From Astrocystis sublimbata (Eukaryota > Ascomycota > Sordariomycetes > Xylariales > Xylariaceae), in the NCBI GenBank assembly GCA_022453515.1, contig JAJNNY010000102.1, positions 16,564 to 80,563 of the forward strand: 64,000 nucleotides of DNA, in the 5' to 3' direction. This document shows, piece by piece, positions 1-12,395 of the stretch. The translations under genes and the position numbers were made by a program. Numbering within the stretch: the stretch's first letter is position 1; each line of letters opens with the position of its first letter. The notes beneath the pieces are model-generated. The model was not told where the DNA came from. It searched no databases and was given only the letters and a program-made list of their open reading frames with translations.

Positions 1-451
1 ATGCTGTAAGTGACCATGCCCATCCATGCCCACGGCCGCGGTAGCCGGACCGATCCACGAAGCAACACGCCATTCGAGCCACCTCACCAGGTACGGAACT
101 GACGGCTGGCAATGGCTTGGTGATCGCTCAGGCAAGAAATGGTTCGACTGCGCCGACTGCCACCACGAGCAGGAGTCGCACGAGCTCCAGCAGACCCTCG
201 AGATGACGTTCGCGTGCAAGAAGTGCCGGAAATGCTTCCGCAAGGACGCCCAAGAGTTCGAGGAGGCCGATGAGTATTGCCCGCACTGCGACAACCACTT
301 CGTCCTCGAGGCCGTCGTGCCCAAGCCCGCCCTCCGCGTCGAGGGAGAGGACGCCCGTATGGACAACCGCATGCTCAAGGACGACCGCGAGAAGAACACC
401 GAGCAGAGGACGATATTCGATATTCAGCGTGAGGCGGACAAGCTGGGTTGA
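1..451 (+). CDS. CHY-type zinc finger protein, 3' end (partial)
   Basis: Only the C-terminal part of this gene is in the window. Bases 1-5 look like the end of an upstream exon followed by a GTAAGT donor at 6-11. The acceptor AG is at 89-90 and the last exon is 91-451 (stop TGA 449-451). Joining them gives an uninterrupted phase (CT|G). The exon encodes paired cysteine motifs: DCADCHHE, then CKKCRKC, then YCPHCDNH. This arrangement of Cys and His pairs is typical of the zf-CHY domain found in Hot13/RCHY1-like proteins, which bind several zinc ions. The tail is charged and ends in a helix-like segment. The substrate or partner cannot be told from the fragment. An ATG at 26 lies inside the proposed intron and is probably not the start. 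Confidence 0.75.
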
Positions 452-765
452 CACCGGCCACCAAAGATAATGCTTGTCGTTCGCTCCGTACCATAGCGTC
501 TCGGCCCCAACGCATGAGCCGGGACTTGAGATAAAGCGAGGGGGGTGCACATTCAAGAGCAAGTTGATTCATACTATGATACCATAATTTTACGACACGA
601 GACCAATGAAACAAGAGGAGACGGAGCTTCGTCAAAACAATGGCGTTGTTGGTTCCCCCTAAACTCGCAGGACACTCTTATGGCACAAGCCCTTACTTGT
701 CGTGATCATGTCTTTTAACGTCGTGATACCCAGCCTACCTCATGGCTCATCTAGCGTTAGGTTGC
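452..765. other. Convergent 3' spacer, CHY gene / PRE6
   Basis: This 314-bp gap separates the stop codons of two convergent genes and should hold both 3' UTRs. No gene, repeat or RNA was seen in it. Reverse-strand open frames here lack support. Confidence 0.6.
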
Positions 766-1805
766 CTATTCGCTCCCACCCTCCGTTCCCCTCGTCAGGA
801 TAGATGCACTTCCCTGGCCAGCTGTCCGGCCGGTCTTCTTCTTGGCGGCCTCTTCCTGCTTCTCTTGCTCGATGGTCTTCACGTATGACTCGATCTCCTC
901 CACCGGCAGCATCTCAATAGTCTCGCCCGGTGCCATAATGGCAATCTCGATGTTTTTAGCGCCCGTCTGGACGACCTCCAGCAGTGACTTGATAGCTAGC
1001 CGGATTGTAGCCTCGCGGTCCATGTCGTCTTTGTAGTTTCGCTCGAGGAACTCTCGCACCGTCTTGCTCGAGCGGCCGATAGCATTCGCTTTCCTACTCA
1101 CTGTTAGTCCTGGACTTGGTGCCGGGAAAGGCGATGGGTCTGCGAGCACGCACCATGCAGAGTATATGCCACTGGGCTCTGTCTGGTAAAGTCTGGGCGC
1201 AGTGCTGCCCTTGTCGAATCCCACAACCATGGTGCTGATCCCGAACGGCCGCACACCACCGCTCTGTGTGTATCGTTGCTGCACTCCAGCGACGTATTTT
1301 GTGATGTACTCGATCGTGACGGGGTCCTCGACCGTCAGACGGTGTGACTGCGCCTCGAGGCGGGCCTTGTCGACCAGGATGCGAGCGTCGGCGTTAAGAC
1401 CTGCGAATGCAAGACATACGTGTGTGTCAACCAGTCCGATCTTGGAGGGTGTGATGCGCGTGTCTTGTAGTTTCATGGCAGATCGCTTCTCGCAACCAAG
1501 GACGACGATATCCGAGCCCTTCACGCCAACGGCGCAGGTACCTAGCATGCCGAAGTCAGATTGTGCAAAGGGAGCCGGTGGGCGGGACGGGCGAGTCTCT
1601 ACCTCTCTTGACTGCTTCACCGGCATACTCAACCTGGAAAACGTGTCCGTCGGGACTGTCCACTGTTAGAAAGCCGATGTCGCTTGACGGTCGCGCAAGG
1701 GACCAACCTGAACACTGCACATAGCGATGATTAGCTGAGGTGTGCATCTGCCAAGATTACGGACGAAGCCATACCTGAGAGGGCTCTGTCGTATCCTGAC
1801 GCCAT
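766..1805 (-). CDS. PRE6: 20S proteasome subunit alpha-4 (PRE6/PSMA7)
   Basis: This encodes one of the seven alpha-ring subunits of the 20S proteasome, acting in nucleus and cytosol. Five exons: 1805-1775, 1714-1708, 1655-1603, 1541-1154 and 1093-766, giving 268 residues. The N-terminus reads [20 protein letters not shown], the alpha-subunit signature. [46 protein letters not shown] and [15 protein letters not shown] place it in the alpha-4 branch. The C-terminal tail is Lys/Glu-rich, as in yeast Pre6. Exon 2 is a 7-nt microexon (TGTTCAG) needed to restore V-F-S of the signature. Intron 4 (1153-1094) is 60 nt and has no stop, so its retention would insert 20 residues in frame. The start is fixed by conservation of the first ten residues. 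Confidence 0.95.
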
Positions 1806-2486
1806 GATGCGGGCTGACTATGAGTTGCTGCTGTATGTGAAGTGGGAGAGGGGCAGGACTTTGCAACAACGTAGTGGACAAGAGATCGGGGGACGTGGTT
1901 GTCGAGGTTGTGATGATCGGTTCAATACGCAAGGCTGCTAAAGAGTTACGAAGCTCCCAAACAACAGCTCCAGCCAACCCAACTTTAGCTTGGCAAGCTG
2001 GTAAGCCCCCCCCCCCCCCCACCATTGCACTAAGGTTGGGTGCGTGGCTCTAATCCATTGTGTACCTAGGTACTTACCTACAGTACCTACATCCTGCCAA
2101 GCAACTAGTTGAGCCACAACTAGCAAAGCCTCACAGCCGCACAGCCACGGACCCTACTAATGGCAAATCCTAGAATACTTTGTCACCCTTCCAGGTCCAA
2201 CTGAGTCCATTCATCCATTGCATTTATTATACCTAGTAGTTTATACAAACGTTAGATTACAGCAACTGTAAAACATGCCGGACTAAATATCTACCCACGC
2301 GCAGTATTCCTTATGTTCGTTTACTTGGAGTGCCAGCTCCTACATCAATCCCCCCCGCCCCTCGTGTTTTCTGAGTATATGTTGATGTGTTGTACCGAAC
2401 GAGAGGGACATTGCTTTTGCCTTGATCACAATCGTTATTGTACCATTGCATGACATGAAGTTCGCAGCCATGGAAGTTGGACACCC
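1806..2486. other. Spacer: PRE6 promoter and TF 3' region
   Basis: This 681-bp stretch carries the presumed PRE6 promoter on its left and the 3' end of the Zn2Cys6 gene on its right. It holds a poly-C tract at about 2007-2020 and a cluster of AGGTAC/CCTA motifs at about 2055-2095. No coding region is supported. Confidence 0.55.
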
Positions 2487-4109
2487 TTAGCCGAATTGTC
2501 TGATTCCGATCCATCGTTTTTCCTCCAACCAATTATTCAGCCGCCGACTATGATCGCCCAACCTCTCGGTGAAGTCATCAACCCACAGGCCTTCGAGCTC
2601 GCAAAGCCCAAAGAATTTCATGCGGCTGTAAAAGTCTCGCACAACCCAGACTGGGGCCAATAATGAGTCCGGCTGCGCTGTGGTGTGAAGGGCAAAATCA
2701 AGGCTGCGGCATACCAGCTCGGCCAGTTTCCTGGTTTCCGCTGGCTGGTATCTTTGGGGATCAAGACCTAACGGCAGCACATCCGCGGTTCCCTCATCTT
2801 CCGGCTCCTCAACGGCTTTGAGGATCGTGTATATGCATTGATGAAACGCTATGAGCACTGCCCAATAATAGACGTGCATGAGGCACAGCAAAGGACTCGC
2901 AAAGCTCAACGGTTCATTGAATGGTATTCGTGCGGCTCTGTCTGCCACCCAATATGGTGCCGAATATGTGCTAGTCATCTGCTGCACCGCGCTCAGCCAG
3001 ATGTCAAACTGAGCTTCTATATTTAGACAGTTCACTAGTAAGTCTTTTATCTCCAGTTGGTGTTCGGGAGTTGCGTTCTGTTGTATAATATCATCGGTTC
3101 GCGAAAATATTGATGGCAAAAGCACGACGATGTCGAGCAGAAAATCCAGAGAGGTACGCGGATAGTGTTCCCAGGGCACAACCGTCCATTCAGGGTTGCA
3201 CAGAAACGTCGGCTGACGATTAAGTAGGGCGGCCCAGACCTAATCCACCGATTAGTGCTAGATACTCGGGATGCTTTCTGTTGTCGGTCTCGGTACTCAC
3301 TGCATTTGGTCTGTAAACACGCGCAAAGAAGTGGTGCTCCGGAAAGGCTCGATATGCCGCGGGGCCTAACTCTCGTATTGCATCTGCCAATGTAGGCTCT
3401 TTGGTATATACTGTCGACGAGTTTTGCTGAAAACTTTGCTTAGTAAAGGAAACCAGACAATCGTTGATACCGCTATTCTGGCCTTACCTGATATAAGAAG
3501 AGACATACTCTTCCGTCCAAAGTAGGCGTCGAGTCATCGGTATCTTCGGGCAGGCTGACGAAGCAACAGGACTTCATAGTGAAGACTTCCTCGCGAAATG
3601 TTGGGGCTACGTCGAGAGCCCGAGAACCCGCCCACGATAGAGATGCACCATGGCCCTCCGGTGACATGTCATCCACCTCGATGGCCGAGTCGAGGTCCGC
3701 GTAACGTGCAACTATGCGCATTACTTGGGACTTCGGCCCCGATTGCAAGCTAACGTTCTCCTCCCACGCAGCCCGTAACGGTTCGGCCGCAATATAACTG
3801 TGTCCAGCGGTATGCTGGGTACTAACTTCTGACTGGGCAGCTCTCGAGGATTGCGCATTCCGTGGTGGGTGAGATCCAACTCTACCTCTATCATTTTGCG
3901 TGCCGACGATGAAGACTGTTTCTCGTTCATACCCGGCGCATTCGCGGCCATAATCGATACATTTCTTGCAAAATGGCCTGGTGTTGTCGCATTTGACCCT
4001 GCGAGTCCGGCAAGTATTGCAGCCTGCACAAGTTCAGTTCAGCACGAATACCGTAATATCTGTGTTGTTTTGGGGCCGTACCTTTATATTTTCCAGGGAC
4101 ACCAACCAT
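2487..4109 (-). CDS. Zn2Cys6 fungal transcription factor
   Basis: A predicted nuclear regulator of 480 residues. Exons: 4109-4082, 4023-3488, 3426-3301 and 3239-2487, all with GT-AG borders and consistent phase. The binuclear cluster starts at residue 11 and has the classical spacing: CNTC, RTRRVK, C, DNTRPF, CKKC, IDYGRE, C (CX2CX6CX6CX2CX6C). The first intron falls just before the first cysteine, so the DNA-binding domain is complete only after splicing. The middle has YARYADLDS-like acidic segments and QPTFLCNPEW followed by PWEHYPR, a pattern common in C6 regulators with a fungal-specific C-terminal helical domain. The rest is helix-rich without a recognisable catalytic motif. Target genes cannot be inferred, because the neighbours are housekeeping genes. 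Confidence 0.88.
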
Positions 4110-7100
4110 CCTGCACTGTGGTTCACAAATCCGATGGATATATCACCGCTGCATTCTCGTGTCAGACGGATCTTCGCGGGCAGCAGTGCAGCTGATCCTG
4201 TCGCGCCTGCTATCTCGGACTCACGCAGAAGCTAGAATACTGTGTGTGATAGTCAAGTGTCGAGAACTCAAGTCTACAATATGGTCTGTTCACATGTATC
4301 TATAGAGCGCTGCCCCGGGTTTCATGGTCTACCCTCGCGCTGTCCAAGTCAGAGCGGGCCATTTCATGTTTATATAACATGCCGGATCGCGAGGGCGGTT
4401 GCCATCGTGAGCGATGCCCGGCAGGCCATAGCGACAGGTTGCAACTATTTGAAGCAACATGACTCTATTTTCGCGGCAAACTAGTCGCGACACGAGAAAG
4501 ATGCTACCGTATGCCCGTATGCAGGAAATAGCTCCGAGAACCCCCGTCAACGGTACTGTACTCGACTATTACCATTACCGTATGATTCTTCGCCCACTCC
4601 ATAGTTGAGAGAAGCGGTATGTTGCACGATGCTGCCAAATGCTCCTAAAGCTCAGCGACGGTATTGCCAAGCCGTATCACTTGCATTCGTAGGGCTGCAT
4701 TTGGACTCTGCAGGTTGCAATGACGTTTTTGGATATGCTGGGGTGGATCTCCCGGGCGTTCGTGGCGAGCGTGGGGGGGCGTCACGAAATTCGCAGGGGT
4801 CGACAGATCGGTTGATTCGACAGATCATATTTGATTGCTGTTTCGTATTAAGGCCAAGTCGAAGCACGATACGAGCAGCGGCTGATTGGCGACCAACGGG
4901 GGTAATCACCCCCTGCCAATAATCCGAGTCTTGCCCCCAAATAGTATAACGGCCTGACCCGACTTTCACCTAGTCGATCTCAAGTGGATTGGCCCATGGA
5001 GCTAAGCATCAAATAGGCATGCTGGCTCAACGCCTGCCCATAGTCCGGGGTGGCTGGCGAGGCTGGTATTGTCGTGTTCAGACCCTGTCGAGCCTGTATC
5101 CAAGCGAAGAATCGTATTCTGGACAAGCCTCGGCTTAGGCGCTGCTCATCCGTATTCGTCCCGCTGGATGCAAAGATAGCGTGCCCTGACCAGCTGAATA
5201 GTACTTTGCGGCTCAGAACCATCCGAGAAGCGGCTAGTCTGTTATGTCTCAACATCGTGTTGCATTTTCTGCTGAAGACGACAACCTCGAAGTATCACCC
5301 CTAAGCATAATAGTATGAAGGTTCGTCACAGAGCCCGAAACCAGTCATCAGTTGAGGCCAACGGCGGTGTTTCTTGTATTTTTTTAACCGTGAGTGGCAG
5401 AACCATTAACACAACTGCTTGCTGTCTGACTCGCCAGGATTTGATGACAAACTCAAGTTGACCATACTCATCCATATCACAACCCTCAACTCCGCCTCCG
5501 CCTCCGCGAAGTTGAAGCATTTGTACAGTTCGGAGCGACTGTTATAAGGGTCGTTCATGTTCATAGCCGTTTCTCGCCATAATATGGGGTCAATCCCACT
5601 TCACACGATATCGTTTGCGTGTCCTTTCACCTACCCTTAGGGCTTCTTGCTTTAAGCTTCCTGATCCTTATACTAAACTTTGCTTACCCACATACACAAT
5701 GCAATATACGGCGATTCATCTCACTGCATTCTTGCGAGGAGTCATGCTGTTCTACTTGCGGGGTGGAACCACCCAAATGCTGTAGTTTCAGATATGTTGT
5801 CATCGAGTTCGACATTCCCCTTCATATGAGTGTGCGGTCTCTGGCGATGCGTCTGACCGAGGCGGGAGTTGTGCCAGTTCTGAAGATGACGGCCTGTTTC
5901 ACCCGGCGCGGAAAGTTCATCGAACCTTTTCGCAGTCTAAACGCCCAAGGCACAGATCTTATATGATATTGACAAACCTTGGCCCTCTCCTCGACCATGG
6001 TTCCCATGGTCCCCTACTATGGCTATTGACGCCAAGAGCGACCTCACAGAAAAGTGATTCCGACACGTTTAATACCGTTATATGGTGCTACGTTGGGGTT
6101 GACGACATGGAAGAGGGCCATTGATATATGCATCAGAGGCACTTTTCTAGACGCATATCTGACTACTGAAGATGCTACAGTGTCTCCTATTTGATAGCGA
6201 TATCTCGGTCATCTAGATTAACGGGTATAGCCATATAGGCATTGCTTTCCGACTTAGTTCAACATACACGATGGATACTTGGCTAGTTTGAGGGCAGCAC
6301 TTGAATAAAGGAAGCAGTCGGCTGCGGCGAGGCCATAGCACATCGCCGACCATTGTCGATGAAGTATTTGAAGAGAAAGCTCCTTGCTTGCAAGTTCTTT
6401 GATACAATCAGAGTAATTCGTTCCTGTAGCTATGCTACGGCTACAGTACGTAGGTCCCTGCCTTCTAGTTCTAAGACAGCAGAAATTTCGGACTTGACCC
6501 ACCGGAGGATATCCAGCGAGGTCAGACCAGCTGTACATAGTTATTGTGGTCCGAGTGTTTGGTTCCCATCTTCCATTACTTCTGCATGGTATCTTTTGCC
6601 CTTCTCCCTTGTAGGTGGTGAGGGTTCATTGACAAAACAAGACTCCTCGTCCTCTTCGTCCTAGGTATCCTCTCTTCACAGAGGATGAAGGTTTGACTGA
6701 AGCTGTCGTTCGAGCACACTTTGAAAATAACCATGTGTACATGCATTGTTTAGCTAGGTCTTGCCCATTTTCATCGTCACAACCGTTATATTTAGTCGTC
6801 GTCAGTGCCGGTCTGGAGGAGAACAGAATCCTATACTTTTCCCCTTTTTAGATACTGGCCTGGTCTTTCTCGTCTCTGATATCAGCCTTGCCACACAAAA
6901 CTCTAGGATCACAGGCGACATCGCACAAGCAGCCTGTCAAATGTGTGTTTATCCTGCATCCCCTTCCGAACTTGTCTTAGACTTGTCATTGCTCACGAAG
7001 GGCTCCACGGGTAGCAAACTGGATGATACTTGTGTACTATATTGCGCAGCATGGGATTCATACTGTTCAGGTGTAATGAATGGCTCTGAGATATTGATCC

Positions 7101-7882
7101 CGACCTCTAAGAACAAGCAAGGCCACTGTACGATATCCAATTGCGATACCGATATGAAGTGTCATGACTCACAACGTCCTGGCCTATCTTTGATCCTCAC
7201 TACTCTTGTGCTTTCAAATCCACGCAGCTTATATCCGTTAACTGCCAGAGACGTAGAAGGTCATATTTGTCGTGCAATTGCCTTTTGACCTACTACTCAT
7301 TTGAACCGTTCAACCACTGGAGCTATCTCTTCTCCATGTCCCATCTCTTCTCCACGTCCCAATCTATCAAGGGAGCACAGCACCAGTCGAGCTTTCTCAG
7401 TGATGGATGCCCTATCGGTAGTCACGTGTGCTCCTGAGCAGCTATATTTGATCCAGACTTTTGCACATTGTCATAATATTGTTGTTACAGGGTATATATC
7501 TTGGTTACATGGATCGCTCTATGCACGAATAGTCTATCTATGGGGACCGAACGAGGGAGCGTAGGAACTAGCGTGGGCAATGTAGATGTAAACTTTGTCG
7601 ACATCCCCAGTGTTCGTAGAGTGTGGAAGCACTCTAATGGGACATCTAAAGAAAATCATATGAAATATTTTGCCCAATAGAGCACCTCCTCTCACTCAAA
7701 AGGCGGCAGTATACAACGACTCTGGATTTGCAATCCGAGCGTACCTTGTATGGCTCCGTTGGCAAATGGTAGATTATTCAGTGCTCTAAATGTTTTCTAT
7801 GAATGCTTGAGCCAACGCTTTCTTCCGAGAAACCGCAACAAAGGAAAGAACAGTGTAGATCCGAGCAATCCCAGCATAGAGG
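4110..7882. other. Gene-poor 3.8-kb region with coding-like scraps
   Basis: No confident gene was found between the Zn2Cys6 gene and the Mg2+ transporter. The first few hundred bases should be the transcription-factor promoter. Most long open frames here begin with TTG or GTG rather than ATG (for example 5619-5966, 6761-7288 and 7301-7564). Minus-strand runs at about 7140-6949 and 6660-6260 look protein-like in composition but are broken by stops and frame changes. They could be an eroded gene or short exons that cannot be joined. Base composition is more AT-rich than in the neighbouring genes. No terminal repeats, transposase motifs or RNA genes were recognised. Confidence 0.45.
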
Positions 7883-9835
7883 CTAGATGAGCCGGACACG
7901 CCTAGCCAACAGTAGCGCTAGAATAACAAATCCCGCAAGGCTTCCTAGGATGACGAAGAAGGGAGTGAGGCTGCCATTGCCACCGTATGGCACATCGACG
8001 TTCATGCCAAATAGGCCGGTGACAATGTTCAGTGGAACAATGATGGTGGCAATGAACGTGATTTTGCTCAGAACAGCATTAGTTTCTGTTCCTTGGGAGA
8101 TACTGTCAATGGTAAGCTGGGCAAGATAATTGCTCTGTGCTCGAGATAATATCTTTTCAAAATGTGTCAGGTTGGTCATCATGGTGACAACATGGTCTTG
8201 GATATCGCCGAGGTACATGCCGATGTCCATTCGAGGTGTAACCTTGTAGTTCTCATTGCATCTCTTAGTGAAGCCTTTGAGGACGTCTGCTTTCCCGCCC
8301 AGTACGCGCATTAAGCCGAGTGTATTCTTCCGAACACCGCCAAGTTTACGTAGGAACATGTGCATGTCGGCAGAGCGGGCTGTAAAGACAGAGTCTTCTA
8401 TCCCTTCCGTGAGCAACTCAATGCGGTGAATTGCTGGCGCAAAAGAGTCGACAATGTTATCACTGAAATGGTTAGTTAGCAAAGGTGGAAATTCAGTTAG
8501 GACAGGGCCGCGAACTTACATCAAGGCATAGCATATCCAGTCGCTGCTCAGCGAAACATACTCCTTCAAATTGGCAATTCGTTTTCTGACCTGTGTAGCA
8601 TGGTTGTTTGGTTGGAAGCTGAAGCTCAGAGTTCCCTCACGCCAAACGATGACATAGATGTTGAATGGTTCATAATCAGGTCCGTCTTCGTCTTGGACGA
8701 CATTGAAGGATCGAAAACAGGCGAAATAGTAGGAAGGGAAGATCTCAATCTTCTCACGAGCTTCCTGTGTGGTAATGTCTTCGATTGTTAAGGGATGAAC
8801 ACCAAAAGCTTTACACAATGTTCGCGCCTCCTCTTCTGTTGGCCTGTTGACATTGAGCCACCACACGCCGTCAGGCTCATCACGCGGGAAACTGAACAGA
8901 CCCCGAAGGTCTTCACCAGGTAACACAAGATCCCCGAATTCGGCGGCATGGATAGTTGATTCCCAGGCAGACGAGAAGAAGCTGAAGCGGTTTCGATCCA
9001 TATGTTCCTTATCCAGAGGAACATTGCCAAGGTCTGGACCTGAACTCTCGCCTGGCTGCGATGGCTTCTCATTCCTTTCGGAGGTAGAGGAAGGGATGTA
9101 AATGATATCCCCATCAGTCGTCACCAGTGGCTCGCCGTGCTGAGCCTTTTGCTCAGCTCGCAAAGTCGGAAAAACCCTTGGAGCTTGTTGTTGCTCAAGG
9201 CTCTGTCTCCGTGCCAGCTCCTCTGATGCAACGAAGTTCTCTAGATAGTCGAAATCGATGTAAAGTTGATCTTGCCTATGGTCATCTTGCATAGGGAAAC
9301 ATACATCTTCCTCTGCCGTCTTATTAGTTGCCAAAGAAGCGACATCATCGCAAGCGAACGTTCCGGGTCTGCTACGACCAGACCGCTGGCTATGACGGCT
9401 GACTGACGATTGAGTGCGGTGGAGCACTTCACCCTCGTCTTGGTTGGCACCTCGGTTGTCAGAAATTGAAAACCCACGCTCGCGACGACGCGCCTCCGCA
9501 AAAGCTTTGACGGAATTTGGTGGTGACACAGCTCGCTCGTTTGTCGAAGTAAAGGTGGGACGACGACCATGATGAGGGCTAGTTGGAATATCATTGTCGT
9601 TGCCATCATCGTCTTCATCCATGATGGCCTCTTCAAAGTCCCGGACCCTAACATCAGTCGGGGAATACGCACACTCGGCATCCAGATACTGGCGAGAGCC
9701 ATACAGTGTATCGACAGTGCCCCGGCGAGGGCGTTCCATTCTCTGAGAGGAAGCGGTATTGTGGCGGTGGTCATCAAGCTCAGGGACTGGGGTCTCATAG
9801 ACCTTGCCAGAGCTGCTGCCCTCGTGATCCGACAT
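7883..9835 (-). CDS. MNR2: CorA-like Mg2+ transporter (MNR2/ALR type)
   Basis: A predicted magnesium transporter of 631 residues in the plasma membrane or vacuole. Two exons: 9835-8520 and 8462-7883, joined in phase AT|T. The N-terminal ~250 residues are hydrophilic and low-complexity, typical of fungal ALR/MNR2 proteins. A CorA cytoplasmic domain follows (RPTEEEARTLCKAFGVHPLT, then EDITTQEAREKIE). The C-terminus has two transmembrane helices with the diagnostic GMN signature at residues 591-593 (GLFGMNVD). This motif forms the selectivity filter of the CorA pentamer. The start is the MSDHEGSSSGK ATG; upstream in-frame sequence begins only with GTG. MNR2 is favoured over ALR1 from the tail length, but this is not certain. 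Confidence 0.9.
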
Positions 9836-12395
9836 GGTTTTTAATTTCAGATGCTCGGCCGCACTTTGATTGCGAGGCTGTATAAACCGGCTGACCGTGA
9901 TGTCTCGACTAAATGGAAGACTGGAAATTGGGCAAGGGGAGGAAGCCTTGTATGGGCTGTTCACACCAAGGCGCACATACTGGTCAAGGGGTAGTCCAGC
10001 GGCATACGGAGTCGCAGCAGGCGCAGCAGCACGCCGACTGCAAAACAGAGTAGAGGTAGGCCAGGACCAGTCCGACGGCCGACGGTGACAGACTATGACT
10101 CCAATATGAAGATGAGCACAGAGGAGGAGCGAAGTAGGAGTCTGTAATTAGACAAAACAGCTGGTTGTATCAGACTAGTTAGGGAGGCTTCGTATCCACG
10201 CCGCTGTAGACCCAGCAAATGGGGCCTAGAAGCGGTCGAGAGAAAGAAAACTTGTCGCTGTTGAGGCCCGCCAACTTGGTGATTTGTGATGGACAGCGGT
10301 GAGTTCACCGCGAGGAGCGATCGAGAGCGCTGGGCCGTGGAATGACGTGGCTGGTTGTTGTTTATATTCTTGAGGATGCGTGGAGCGGTAGCAACCGAAG
10401 GAGGAGCTTGTCGAGCCCTGTTGTCGAGGGGAAGGAGGAGGAGGGAGCACGTTGAATGGTGGATGGTAGATTATGACTGGCGACTGGCGAATGACTAGGC
10501 AATAGTGGATGGCGAGAAATGGAATGGATGTTCGAGGCCAATTTTCAGCTGGGAGGCAAGATGAGCAATGTGTTGCGGCAAAAAGGCGACAACATTTAGT
10601 GGCTGCCGCTCCGAATAGTGACAGCTTGTTAACGAAAAGCCTGGCAATGCGCACAGGTTCGCAAATAGCAAGGAAGAAGAGATGCGTCCTCGAGGGAAAA
10701 AATGATTGCGGCGGAAAGCAGATTGTCGAGTGAAAGGGGGATATGTGCTACTGCTTGGCGAAGGGCAAAGAGCAAAATTATTAAAGATTGGAGTTGTATG
10801 GTCCCTACATGCCTACACAGGTCCCTAGGGTAGGTAGACGTAGTACCTGCTGCAGGTCCCTCTGTAGGTGGTTGACCAATTCTGGTGATTGTGGCTAGGT
10901 GGTGGCTACAGTGCAAGTTTTTCCCTCTTCCACTTTTTATCTACGAGTACGTGGATGATATTAGGTACTAGGTATACATGTAAGTACATACCCACCTAGG
11001 TATGTACCTATATCTGCTGCATACGTTCAGTACTAGGTACCTCAATACGTGCGCTTTACCAGATACCTACATATATCTAGAGAAAGACCCACCCGGAAAT
11101 ACAGTGTTGATGTAGCTTAGATCTCTTAATCTTACGGTAGATAGGCCACACAGTAGACTTGGCAACCTTTTACGAGTACAATTCATCCCACTTTCTACTC
11201 GTACTCCGACCTTTTCTCCTAGGTGGGTTGTTTATGATAATTGGCACGTTGGGCACCGGACCCCTGTCAAACCGTCAGGGGGGTATGAGATACATATACA
11301 TACACGCTCGACGGAGCACCTAGCATGTATCGCCTGCATGGATGTATCTAGCAGATATTATGATGCTGTCGTGAAAAGCTGACGCGCCTGAGCCAATCAC
11401 AGATCTGATGACACTTTCCACCTGGGCAGCTGAGTGGCCCTCAGAGGTTGCTCCGTGCGGAGTACTCGTAATAATCCTAAATTCATACTGTAGACGCTAG
11501 GCGAGCCAAGGCTTCGGGCAAATCTTCAGGTGTCAAGAAATTCGCCCCTGTCCGTAGCCTAGCCTGAGTTGAGCTACATTCACGAGTACAGGGAGAATGA
11601 AGGCATTTCGACATGCGATGTCACAATTACTCGTACTGCAAATGCGTCTCCTCAAGTGCCAACATTCAGGCATTTTCCCTGTCAAGCCCACCAGACCGGC
11701 TCAGAGCTCCAGTGCTATGAAGCCCTAAAAAGCTGAACTATAATGAGATTAGTATTACTCGTACGGAGTACTGTAGTTGGACCGTTATTAGCTCCGCCTC
11801 GCAGAGATCCGCTATTCACATATAAACATATAATCTAAGTATATACCTATTGGTATACATGTAGGAGGTAGATAGTACGAGAAGGAGGTAACCCATACAG
11901 TCAATCTCTTCCAACACACCCTATTTCTAGCCTGCCAGAATCACTCGCCTTTCTAATAGGTACCTGAGGTAACACCAGGGCTTACCTGTAGATACTTAGA
12001 ATTCCAACTTGAAGATGCTGAAGGGTGGGGGCCTAAAAGTTGCATGAACTTATTTAGTGCCCGTGAGGTACGCCCAAGACTCAGCTGCATGTACTGTAAA
12101 AATTATGATATAGCACTGTAGGTGTCTGTGTAGGTATGTCTCTGACTACGAGTAGGTACTGGAAAACCTTCCTAGGTAGGTACCTTCTACTTAAGTACTT
12201 ACCTAGGTAGCCTTACCTTGCCTACCTCAGGGAGCGACCGGCGAGCGAAGGTCCACGTTGCAACATTTCTATCCTACCTTATCATCCATCATAAACCAAA
12301 CACCCATGGGGCCACCATCTGAGTCTCAGTGACACCGCGCGAACAGCAATAAAACTACGAGTTCTTGGTATTCGGATCGGAATCACTACGAGACC
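9836..12395. other. Divergent 2.6-kb spacer, MNR2 / SPC1
   Basis: This region lies between two divergently transcribed genes. The first ~900 bp next to MNR2 are probably its 5' UTR and promoter. The stretch at about 10,800-12,240 is dense in AGGTAC/ACCT palindromes and holds seven exact copies of TACTCGTA or its complement (10942, 11171, 11196, 11463, 11628, 11756, 12147). Open frames here have no recognisable protein content. Confidence 0.55.

Noticed and set aside
5619..5966. Open frame with a hydrophobic, signal-like N-terminus
   Set aside because: The apparent start is GTG, the product has no known motif, and the following frame is not continued by a plausible intron.
6761..7288. 175-codon plus-strand open frame
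   Set aside because: It starts at TTG, not ATG, and shows no recognisable domain or supporting splice signals.
7715..7745. GGATT-TGC-AATCC hairpin resembling a tRNA-Cys anticodon arm
   Set aside because: The loop is only three bases, and no acceptor stem, D-arm or GTTCRA box lies around it on either strand.
10226..10654. 142-codon minus-strand frame upstream of MNR2
   Set aside because: Low-complexity composition with no domain; it lies in the expected leader of MNR2.
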